DNA of 64,000 nucleotides from CAYYKK01 sp046351395 (GTDB taxonomy: Bacteria; Myxococcota_A; Polyangia; Polyangiales; Polyangiaceae): NCBI GenBank assembly GCA_046351395.1, contig JAXLYP010000019.1:62001-126000 (forward strand). The letters are read 5' to 3'. Both the position numbers and the translations under genes were made by a program. Positions 8,266 to 15,728 of the stretch are shown piece after piece. Numbering within the stretch: the first letter of the stretch is position 1; the number at the start of each line of letters is the position of its first letter. The notes beneath the pieces were generated by a model, which did no database searches, had not been told where the DNA came from, and worked only from the letters and a program-made list of their open reading frames with translations.

Positions 8266-10470
8266 GTGATGATACGTTCGGATCCGCGCATGTCGGACAC
8301 GCTGGAGCGAGCTCGCGCCGAGTTCCTATCCGAGGCGGAGGAGGTCATCGAGACGCTGGGTCGCGATCTCCTCCTTTTCGACGAGTCCATGCGGGGCGGC
8401 ATGGTCGACCCGGACGTCGTGAACGACATCTTCCGGGGCGTGCACACCCTGAAGGGCCTCTCTTCCCTCTTCGGGGCGACGAAGCTCGCGCGGCTGTCGC
8501 ACGAGCTCGAGACGATGCTCGACGCGCTCCGGCTCGGGAAGATCGAGGTGGATCGCGAGACGGTCGATCACCTCTACCGCGCCGTCGAGGTGTACCAACA
8601 GCTCCTCATCGCCGAGAAGGAGGGGCGCGACGACGGATCGACCGCGCTCGAAGAGCTCCTCGGCGCGCTGCGCGGCGGCAAGCGGGCGGACACGCGCCAC
8701 CCGGAGCTCGAGCAGTTCGACATCGACCCCTCGATCTTCGCGGTGCTGACGGAGTACGAGGAGCACCGCCTGCGCGTGAACGTGCAGGGCGGCGTCCCGA
8801 TCTTTCGGCTTCGTCTGTCGTTCCAGCTCGCGACCATCGACGAGTCACTCGACCAGCTGAAGACGGCCGCGAAGCCGCACGGCGAGATCATCACGTACCT
8901 GCCGACGGGGGCCGGGGCGGACGCGGACTCGATCGAGCTCGACATCCTGCTCGCGTCCAAGTCCCCAGCGTCGGACCTCCACGCGCTCTTCTCCCCCATG
9001 GGCGCCGTCGTGACCGAGATCGCGCGACGCGCCCCGGAGACGGATCACCCGAGCGATCGGAAGACGCGACCCCCCATCGCGCTTCCGGGCGTGCCGGACG
9101 AGCCGATCGCGATCTCGGCCGCGTCGAACGACCCGTCGAGCCGGCCCCCGCCGGACGACCGCGGATCCGCGTTCCCCAGCCAGGATCGACTCTCCATCGT
9201 CCCCGACCCAAAGGGCCCCGATCGAGGGATGACCTCCGTCCGCTCGGTCACGCAGACCGTCCGGGTCGACATCCAGAAGCTCGACCTGCTGATGAACATC
9301 GTCGGCGAGCTCGGCATCGTCCGCTCCGCGCTCGATCGGTTGACGGATCGGATCCGCGGCGCGACGCGAGATCGCGCGCTGATCGGGGACTTGGTCCGCC
9401 TGAACCGATCGTTCGACCGGCAGCTCGAGGCCATCCAGCAAGGGATCCTCGAGGTCCGCATGGTCCCGCTCGGCCAGGTCTTCGAGCGCCTCTCGCGCGT
9501 CGCGCGGCAGATCGGCCGCGACCTCGACAAGCAGTTCAACCTCATCATCACGGGCTCCGAGACGGAGGTGGACAAACTCATCGTCGAGGAGCTCAGCGAT
9601 CCGCTCATGCACATGATGCGGAACGCGATCGACCACGGCATCGAGTCCCAGGCGCACCGGGCGGCCTCCGGCAAGCCGCCCGGGGCGACGATCGCGCTGA
9701 ACGCGTTCCAGAAGGGCAGCCACGTCGTCATCGAGATCGAGGACGACGGCGGCGGCATCGACACGGAGCTCCTGATCTCGATCGCGCTGAAGCGCGGGCT
9801 CATCAGCCCGGAGGACGTCCGCTCCACGAGCCGAAAGGAGATCCTCGGGCTCATCTTCCTCCCCGGGATGACGACGAAGAACGTCGTGAGCGAGCACTCG
9901 GGGCGCGGCGTCGGGATGGACGTCGTGAAGACGAACATCTCGAAGCTCGGCGGCGTCATCGACGTCCAGAGCGACGTCGGCATCGGGACGAAGTTCACCA
10001 TCACGCTCCCGATCACGCTCGCCATCATCCGCGCGCTCATCGTCGAGGTGCACGACCGCACGTTCGCCATCCCCCTCGCGAACGTGCGGGAGGCCGTCGC
10101 GCTCGTCGACGGACAGACGTTCCGGGTGGACGATCAGGAGGTGATGACGCTCCGGGGCTCCACGCTCCGGGTATGCCGCCTCGCGACGTTCTTCGAGATC
10201 ACGACGGCGCCGCCGCCCAAGAAGCAGTTCGTGGTCGTCACGACGGCGGGCAACACGCGCATCGGGCTCGTCGTGGACCGGCTCGTGGGCGGACAGGACG
10301 TCGTGATCAAGGCGCTCGGCCCGAGCCTCCGCTCGGTGCGCGGGTTCGCGGGCGCGGCGGAGCTCGGCGATCAACGCCTCGGGCTCGTGCTCGACACGCC
10401 GGCGATCGTCGAGGAGCTGTCAATGGAGGGCCGCGGAAAGCCGGCCCAGCAGCGGAGGAGCCTTGGCTAA
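8266..10470 (+). CDS. cheA: Chemotaxis histidine kinase CheA
   Basis: A 734-residue hybrid of the standard CheA domains. The P1/HPt domain (1-120) carries the phosphorylated His60 in FRGVHTLKGLSSLFG. A variable region (~145-320), including a ~100-residue alpha/beta piece and a Pro/Asp/Arg linker, takes the place of P2. Then come P3 dimerisation (LDLLMNIVGELGIVRSALDR), P4 ATPase with N box MHMMRNAIDHGIES (~447), G1 EDDGGGID and G2 GRGVGMDVV (~546), and a C-terminal CheW-like P5 domain. No receiver is fused. The start could be ATG 8266 or ATG 8290 (MSDTLE); both precede the HPt domain. Its stop overlaps the following cheW by 8 bp. It phosphorylates the CheB below and presumably an unlinked CheY. 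Confidence 0.93.
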   Translation: MMIRSDPRMSDTLERARAEFLSEAEEVIETLGRDLLLFDESMRGGMVDPDVVNDIFRGVHTLKGLSSLFGATKLARLSHELETMLDALRLGKIEVDRETVDHLYRAVEVYQQLLIAEKEGRDDGSTALEELLGALRGGKRADTRHPELEQFDIDPSIFAVLTEYEEHRLRVNVQGGVPIFRLRLSFQLATIDESLDQLKTAAKPHGEIITYLPTGAGADADSIELDILLASKSPASDLHALFSPMGAVVTEIARRAPETDHPSDRKTRPPIALPGVPDEPIAISAASNDPSSRPPPDDRGSAFPSQDRLSIVPDPKGPDRGMTSVRSVTQTVRVDIQKLDLLMNIVGELGIVRSALDRLTDRIRGATRDRALIGDLVRLNRSFDRQLEAIQQGILEVRMVPLGQVFERLSRVARQIGRDLDKQFNLIITGSETEVDKLIVEELSDPLMHMMRNAIDHGIESQAHRAASGKPPGATIALNAFQKGSHVVIEIEDDGGGIDTELLISIALKRGLISPEDVRSTSRKEILGLIFLPGMTTKNVVSEHSGRGVGMDVVKTNISKLGGVIDVQSDVGIGTKFTITLPITLAIIRALIVEVHDRTFAIPLANVREAVALVDGQTFRVDDQEVMTLRGSTLRVCRLATFFEITTAPPPKKQFVVVTTAGNTRIGLVVDRLVGGQDVVIKALGPSLRSVRGFAGAAELGDQRLGLVLDTPAIVEELSMEGRGKPAQQRRSLG

Positions 10471-10951
10471 CCTCGTTCGCTCTCAGCGCGGGCGAAGGCC
10501 GCTCGCGCACACGCGCGCGCAGGGCGCGGTCGCGGAGTACCTCGGGTTCAGGCTCGCGCGGGACGTGTACGCCGTGCCGGTGACGAGCGTGCACGAGATC
10601 GTAAAACCCCCGACGCTCACGCCCGTCCCGCGGGCGCCGAGCTACGTCCTCGGGATCATCAGCGGGCGCGGGCGCGTGGTCACGGTCGTGGACGCGCGCC
10701 GAAAGCTTCGCCTCGAGGAGCAGGCGACGTCCCCGCGATCGCGCGTCCTCATCGCGGACGGAGGCCAGGAGCGGATCGGCCTATGGGTCGACGAGGTCCT
10801 CATGGTGTACCGGTTCGGCGAGGCGGAGATCGAGCGCTCCCTGCTCGGCCCGAGCGGTGAAATGGGGGATTACATCACCGGGATCGCGCGGCCCGCGGAG
10901 AACGCGCACGACGTCGTGATCCTCTTGGACGTGAAGGCCCTGCTCGCGTGA
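10463..10951 (+). CDS. cheW: Chemotaxis coupling protein CheW (first copy)
   Basis: A 162-residue CheW-type SH3-like adaptor linking receptors to CheA. Typical strands are visible: YLGFRLARDVYAVPVTSVHEIVK, TPVPRAPSYVLGIISGRGRVV and VVDARRKLRL, the last two matching 'P.....v.GiinlRG.vvpVvDl'. Translation most likely begins at TTG 10463, which has GGAGGAG a few bases upstream and overlaps the end of cheA by 8 bp, so the two are translationally coupled. A ~25-residue basic N-terminal extension precedes the domain. Confidence 0.88.
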   Translation: MANLVRSQRGRRPLAHTRAQGAVAEYLGFRLARDVYAVPVTSVHEIVKPPTLTPVPRAPSYVLGIISGRGRVVTVVDARRKLRLEEQATSPRSRVLIADGGQERIGLWVDEVLMVYRFGEAEIERSLLGPSGEMGDYITGIARPAENAHDVVILLDVKALLA

Positions 10952-10961
10952 CCGACCCTCG

Positions 10962-11543
10962 ATGACCCAAGAACCTCCTCGAACTCGCTCGCGCAGGGCG
11001 CGCGCGCGCTCCAGCCAGGAGCGGGGCGCCGCGACGAAGAGCTACGTGCGCTTCGTCGTCGGCGAGACGAACTACGCGTTCGAAGTCGAGCACGTGCGCG
11101 AGATCGTGCACCCCGCCGCCGTGACCCTCCTGCCGAGCCTGCCGGCGTCGGTCTCGGGCGTCGCGGATCACCGCGGGGAGGTCGTGCCGATCGTGGACCT
11201 GCGGATGCGCTTCGGCATGCAATCCGCGAGGACGGCGGTCGAACGCTCCGAGAAGTGGATCCTCATGACCTCGTCGGTCGGCGTCGTGGGGTTCGTGGTC
11301 GATCGCGTCATCGACGTCGTCGGGACGAACGAGGCGCCGGACCACGCGCCCCAGATCGGCGGCGCGGTGGAGCGCGGCATCAAGGGCGTCATCCCATCGG
11401 ACGAAGGGCTCCTCTTCATCCTCGACGTGGAGAAGCTCGCCGTCGTCATCAAGGACGCGGACGGGAGCCTCTCGGCGCGCATCTCCTCGTTTCCGGGCCC
11501 TCCGTCGGGCGCCGCCGGAGATCGCTCGGGGACGGGCGCTTGA
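10962..11543 (+). CDS. cheW: Chemotaxis coupling protein CheW (second copy)
   Basis: A second CheW-type adaptor, 193 residues, starting at ATG 10962, 10 bp after the first copy. Core motifs: YVRFVVGETNYAFEVEHVRE, LPSLPASVSGVADHRGEVVPIVDLRMRF, and a C-terminal LFILDVEKL. It has an Arg-rich N-terminal extension (residues 1-24) and a ~30-residue Gly/Ser/Pro tail. It differs clearly from the first copy, so the pair is not a recent duplication; they may serve different receptors or build a mixed array. Its TGA overlaps the TTG start of cheR. Confidence 0.88.
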   Translation: MTQEPPRTRSRRARARSSQERGAATKSYVRFVVGETNYAFEVEHVREIVHPAAVTLLPSLPASVSGVADHRGEVVPIVDLRMRFGMQSARTAVERSEKWILMTSSVGVVGFVVDRVIDVVGTNEAPDHAPQIGGAVERGIKGVIPSDEGLLFILDVEKLAVVIKDADGSLSARISSFPGPPSGAAGDRSGTGA

Positions 11544-12466
11544 GCGGCTCGACCTCGTCCGCGGACGAGCTCGATCCGGAGAGCTTCGCGCTCCTCGCGA
11601 GCGTGATCGAGAAGGCGAGCGGGATCGAGTTCGGCGAGGACGCGCGGACGGCGCTCGCGCGCCGCCTCGCCCCGCGGGTCTCCGCGGTCAGCGTCAACTC
11701 GCTGAAGGAGTATGCAGCGCTGCTCGCGAGCCTGCCGGCGTTTCACGCGGAGGTGCAGGCGCTCGTCGAGCTCGTCTCCATCAAAGAGACGTACTTCATG
11801 CGGGAGACGCAGCAGATCGACGCGTTCATCGCCGAGGTGCGGGGTACGCCGTACGGGTCGACGCGCGGGGGCTCGCGCCGACTCGAGGTGGGGGCCGACC
11901 CGGCGGATCGCGTCGGCAGCCACTCGTCGGGGCCCATGCCGGAGCTCCGGCGGCTCGCGATCTGGTGCGCCGGATGCTCGACCGGGGAGGAGCCCTTCTC
12001 GATCGCGATCCAGCTCGCCGAGGCGCTCATCGATCTCACGAAGGTCCGGATCTACGCGAGCGACATTTCGAAGAAGAGCATCGAGTTCGCGCGCCGAGGC
12101 ACCTACGGCCCGTCCGCGTTTCGGGCCGTTTCCCCCGAGCTCCGCGCGAAGTACTTCATGCGCGGTCCCGAGGGGGATCTCGTGCGCGAGGCGATCCGGA
12201 ACACCACCCGGTTCGGCCACGGCAACCTCCTCGAGCCGGGCCACGTGATCGGGCAGATGGACGCGATCTTCTGTCGGAACGTACTCATCTATTTCAGCCA
12301 GGCCGCGCGCCGGAAGGCCGTCGAGATCTTCTACGAGACGCTCGCCCCAGGCGGCGTGCTCTGCCTCGGCCACAGCGAGTCGCTCTTGAACGCCGACACG
12401 CCGTTCGAGGCGCTCTCGACACCCGCGGGGATCCTCTACAAGAAGCGCCGGAGGGCCTCGACGTGA
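11540..12466 (+). CDS. cheR: Chemoreceptor glutamate methyltransferase CheR
   Basis: A 308-residue SAM-dependent enzyme that methylates receptor glutamates. The N-terminal helical domain (to ~80) ends in IKETYFMRE, then the methyltransferase domain shows IWCAGCSTGEEPFSIAI (SAM loop, ~141-157), IYASDISKKSIEFARRGTYG and DAIFCRNVLIYFS, all classic CheR motifs. An insertion of ~30 Gly/Arg-rich residues (RGGSRRLEVGADPADRVGS) lies between the two domains. The start is assigned to TTG 11540, overlapping the cheW stop; a longer reading from 11255 would lie wholly inside cheW. It ends in a GTGA overlap with cheB. No pentapeptide-binding or TPR extension is present. Confidence 0.9.
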   Translation: MSGSTSSADELDPESFALLASVIEKASGIEFGEDARTALARRLAPRVSAVSVNSLKEYAALLASLPAFHAEVQALVELVSIKETYFMRETQQIDAFIAEVRGTPYGSTRGGSRRLEVGADPADRVGSHSSGPMPELRRLAIWCAGCSTGEEPFSIAIQLAEALIDLTKVRIYASDISKKSIEFARRGTYGPSAFRAVSPELRAKYFMRGPEGDLVREAIRNTTRFGHGNLLEPGHVIGQMDAIFCRNVLIYFSQAARRKAVEIFYETLAPGGVLCLGHSESLLNADTPFEALSTPAGILYKKRRRAST

Positions 12467-13566
12467 ACCAAGCCCCCGACGCGACGAAGCGCCGAGGCCC
12501 GAAGCTCCGGGTGCTCGTCGTCGACGACTCGTTGATGAACCGCTTCAGCATCGAGGCGGTGCTCCGCTCCGATCCGGGCATCGAAGTGATCGGCCACGCG
12601 AAGAACGGGGAGGAGGCGCTGCAGCTCGCGCTCGGCCTCAAGCCGGACGTGATCACCCTCGACATCGAGATGCCGAAGATGGACGGCTTCACGTTCCTCC
12701 GGATCCTCATGTCGAGGCTCCCGATCCCCGTGATCGTGGTCTCGAGCTACGGAAACAAAGAGACGGTGTTCCGCGCGCTCGAGCTCGGCGCGGTCGACTT
12801 CGTGGCGCGGAACGAGGCTCGCCCCGACGATCCAGCGCTCCTCGGCCAGGTCGTCACCAAGGTGCTCCTCGCGCGCGACGTTCGCGCGCTGCGCTCGATG
12901 TCCCCGAGCCCCTACCGGACCCCGCCGCTCGGGATGGCGAGGCCGGAGACGAAGCCCGAGACGCTCGACGCGCTCACGTCCGTGCCGCTCAAGCACGTCG
13001 TCGTGATCGCCGCCTCGACGGGCGGGCCCTCGGCGCTGGTCGAGATCTTCGCCCGGCTCCCGACCCGGTTCCCCGGCGTCGTGCTCGTCGCGCAGCACAT
13101 GCCGGAGCGCTTCACGAAGACGTTCGCCGAGCGGCTCGACCGTCGCTCCGCCATCCGCGTCCGCGAGGCGCGGGACCTCGACCTCGTCACGGCTCAGCAG
13201 GCGTTCGTCTGCCCGGGCGGGCTCGTCACGACGATGCGCGCAGCGCTGCCCGCGAACCGCGCCGAGTTCGGGCTCGCCTGCTTGCCGCCCACGTCGCCGG
13301 ATCGCTTCGCGCCGAGCGCCGACACGCTCATGGAGAGCGTGGCGAAGGTCGCGGGCACGCGGGCGATCGCCGTGGTATTGACGGGCATGGGCGACGACGG
13401 AATGCGCGGAGCGCAGGCGATCCGCGCGGCGGGCGGCCGCGTCATCGCGGAGAGCGAGGAGACCGCGATCGTCCACGGCATGCCGGGCGCGACGATCCGC
13501 GCCGGGGTCGTGGACAAGATCCTGAGCCTGCCCGAGATCGCCTCCTTCATCTCTTCGCTCGCATAG
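12463..13566 (+). CDS. cheB: Chemotaxis methylesterase/response regulator CheB, with atypical receiver
   Basis: A 367-residue protein with an N-terminal receiver (residues ~14-135) and a C-terminal methylesterase/deamidase domain (~175-365). The receiver has the acidic pair in VVDDS and the phospho-acceptor in TLDIEMPKMDG, and Ser in IVVSSYG. The expected 'DFv.KP' reads DFVARNEA, so the conserved Lys and following Pro are both missing. The catalytic triad is intact: Ser in AASTGGPS, His in AQHMPER and Asp in GMGDDG. GTG 12463 overlaps the cheR stop by 4 bp. It removes methyl groups from receptors added by CheR; how phosphorylation triggers it without the Lys is open. Confidence 0.92.
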   Translation: MNQAPDATKRRGPKLRVLVVDDSLMNRFSIEAVLRSDPGIEVIGHAKNGEEALQLALGLKPDVITLDIEMPKMDGFTFLRILMSRLPIPVIVVSSYGNKETVFRALELGAVDFVARNEARPDDPALLGQVVTKVLLARDVRALRSMSPSPYRTPPLGMARPETKPETLDALTSVPLKHVVVIAASTGGPSALVEIFARLPTRFPGVVLVAQHMPERFTKTFAERLDRRSAIRVREARDLDLVTAQQAFVCPGGLVTTMRAALPANRAEFGLACLPPTSPDRFAPSADTLMESVAKVAGTRAIAVVLTGMGDDGMRGAQAIRAAGGRVIAESEETAIVHGMPGATIRAGVVDKILSLPEIASFISSLA

Positions 13567-13575
13567 GTCGCGCGC

Positions 13576-15504
13576 GTGTCGTTCGTCGAGCTTCGAAGAA
13601 AGGACCGACGCGCCCCCGACGCGGGGCGATTCCTGCCCACGACGCGCGCAGAATTGGCCGCGCGCGGGTGGTCCGAGCTCGACGTGCTGCTCGTGACGGG
13701 GGACGCGTACGTGGACCACCCCGCCTTCGGTCCGGTCCTGATCGCGCGGTTCCTCGAGGGCCGAGGGTACAAGGTGGGCATCGTCGCGCAGCCGGACTGG
13801 CGCAGCCCCGCGGACATCGCGCGGATGGGCGCGCCTCGGCTCTTCGTCGGCGTCGCGGCGGGCAACCTCGACTCGATGCTCAACAAGCTCACCGCGCAGA
13901 AGAAGGTGAGATCGGTCGACCAGTACTCGCCGGGCGGGAAGGTCGGCCTCCGCCCGAACCGCGCGACGATCGTCTACTCGAACCTCGCGCGGCAGGCGTT
14001 CCCCGGCGTGCCCATCGTCCTCGGTGGGATCGAGGCGTCTCTCCGGCGGATCGCCCACTACGACTATTGGTCGGACGACGTCCGCCGCTCCATCCTGCTC
14101 GACGCGAAGGCCGACCTGCTCGTGTTCGGGATGGGCGAGCGCCCCGTCTGGGAGATCGCGGATCGCCTCGCGCGGGGCGAGCCCGCCTCCTCGCTGAGGG
14201 ACGTGCGCGGGACCGCGTTCGTGATGCAGAAGGGCGAGTGGGAGGAGCTCCCCCGCTCGCGCTACACGACGGATCGAGGCGTCGTCGTCCTCCCTTCGTA
14301 CGAGGAGGTGTCGACCGACAAGAAGCAGTTCGCGGAGATGTCGCGCGCGTTCCAGTACGAGACGAACCCGGGCAACGCGCGCCCGCTCCTGCAGCCGCAC
14401 GGCGTGCAGGCCGTCTACTTCAACCCGCCCGCGGAGCCGCTCGACACCGCGCTGATGGATGGCCTCTACGATCTGCCGTTCACGCGCGTCCCCCACCCTT
14501 CGTACGCCGAGCCCATCCCCGCGTACGAGACGGTGAAGCACTCCATCGTCACGATGCGGGGGTGTTTTGGCGGGTGCACGTTCTGCTCGATCACCGAGCA
14601 CGAGGGCCGGATTATCCAGTCGCGCTCCGCCGAGAACATCCTGCGGGAGGTGCGCGCGCTCCGGCGCATGGATGGGTTCAAGGGGACGCTCAGCGATCTC
14701 GGCGGCCCCACCGCGAACATGTACGAGATGAAGTGCAAGGACCCCGCGATCGAGAGGTCCTGCAGGAGGCTCTCCTGCGTTCACCCGGGCGTGTGCGAGA
14801 ACCTCGTCACGGATCACGCGCCGCTCGTGGACCTGATGAAGAAGGTGCGGCGCGAGCCGGGGATCAAGAAGGTCTACATCGCGTCGGGCGTCCGCTACGA
14901 CCTCGCGGAGCGCTCCCCGGAGTTCATCCGCGAGCTCGCCGAGCACCACACTGGCGGGCAGCTCTCCGTCGCGCCCGAGCACAGCAACAAGGACGTGCTC
15001 GACAAGATGAAGAAGCCCGGCATCGAGAGCTACGAGCGCTTCGCGAGCGCCTTCCAGTGCGCGAGCGAAGAGGCCGGGAGGGATCAATACCTGGTCCCCT
15101 ATTTCATCTCGGGGCACCCGGGGTCCACGCTCTCGGACATGGTGGATCTCGCGCTCTGGTTGAAGGCGCGCGACATGCGCCCGCGGCAGGTGCAAGACTT
15201 CATCCCGACGCCGATGTCGATGGCCGCGTGCATGTACTACACGGGGATCGATCCGCTCTCGCGCGAGCCCGTCTATACGGCGAAGGAGCTCCGCGACAAG
15301 CGCCTCCAGAAGGCCCTCTTGCTCTATTGGGATCCTCTGCACCACGACGAGGCTCGGGAGGCGCTGATCGCGGCCGGGCGGCGAGATCTCATCGGGACGA
15401 AGCCGCACTGTCTGGTCCCCCCGGCGACCGGCAAGGGCTCGTTGCCGATCGCGATGAAGCGCGGCGCGCACGCGGGAGCGGTGCGGCGTCGAACCTCGCG
15501 ATAG
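13576..15504 (+). CDS. YgiQ-family radical SAM protein
   Basis: A 642-residue protein of the YgiQ/UPF0313 family. The N-terminal part (LDVLLVTGDAYVDHPAFG, RFLEGRGYKVGIVAQPDW) is the vitamin-B12-binding-like domain. The radical SAM core has TMRGCFGGCTFCSITEHEGR (about 328-347) with the C-x3-C-x2-C iron-sulfur motif. A Cys-rich stretch, CKDPAIERSCRRLSCVHPGVC, follows and is also typical, as is SVAPEHSNKDVLDKMKKPG. The reaction catalysed is unknown. GTG 13576 lies 9 bp after cheB, so it may be read through from the che operon, although the function looks unrelated. The last ~20 residues are basic and unconserved. Confidence 0.88.
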   Translation: MSFVELRRKDRRAPDAGRFLPTTRAELAARGWSELDVLLVTGDAYVDHPAFGPVLIARFLEGRGYKVGIVAQPDWRSPADIARMGAPRLFVGVAAGNLDSMLNKLTAQKKVRSVDQYSPGGKVGLRPNRATIVYSNLARQAFPGVPIVLGGIEASLRRIAHYDYWSDDVRRSILLDAKADLLVFGMGERPVWEIADRLARGEPASSLRDVRGTAFVMQKGEWEELPRSRYTTDRGVVVLPSYEEVSTDKKQFAEMSRAFQYETNPGNARPLLQPHGVQAVYFNPPAEPLDTALMDGLYDLPFTRVPHPSYAEPIPAYETVKHSIVTMRGCFGGCTFCSITEHEGRIIQSRSAENILREVRALRRMDGFKGTLSDLGGPTANMYEMKCKDPAIERSCRRLSCVHPGVCENLVTDHAPLVDLMKKVRREPGIKKVYIASGVRYDLAERSPEFIRELAEHHTGGQLSVAPEHSNKDVLDKMKKPGIESYERFASAFQCASEEAGRDQYLVPYFISGHPGSTLSDMVDLALWLKARDMRPRQVQDFIPTPMSMAACMYYTGIDPLSREPVYTAKELRDKRLQKALLLYWDPLHHDEAREALIAAGRRDLIGTKPHCLVPPATGKGSLPIAMKRGAHAGAVRRRTSR

Positions 15505-15551
15505 CCACGAGCGCTCGACCACCGAGCGCCATCCCACCGCGCGCTCGTGGC
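15504..15551 (+). terminator. Hairpin after the YgiQ gene (possible terminator)
   Basis: GCCACGAGCGC (15504-15514) is a perfect inverted match to GCGCTCGTGGC (15541-15551) across a 26-nt loop. No T-tract follows, so it would act as a Rho-dependent or attenuating structure at best. The rest of 15505-15728 holds a short GC-rich direct repeat (GCGCGGAGCT, twice, 15608-15627) and a more AT-rich stretch near 15650-15690 that probably contains the promoter of the transglycosylase gene. Confidence 0.4.
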
Positions 15552-15728
15552 GGAGTTCGGCGGAGGACCGCCGCCGAGCGTAGGCCGCGGGCTCCGTCCG
15601 CGGAGCGGCGCGGAGCTGCGCGGAGCTGCGCGGCAGACTCGCATCTCGTGGGAAGCAGACAATCCGAAACGTGCCCCAAAGAGACAATCTCGCATGCGCC
15701 CCAGCCCCCGAAGTTGACCCCCCGCGTC

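Noticed and set aside
12436..15687. A 1083-codon open frame on the minus strand across cheB and the YgiQ gene
   Set aside because: The plus strand carries full-length, motif-complete CheB and YgiQ proteins; the minus translation has no domain pattern.
13668..15728. Extension of the lytic transglycosylase frame upstream to 13668
   Set aside because: That stretch is a shadow of the YgiQ gene. The signal peptide begins only after ATG 15729.
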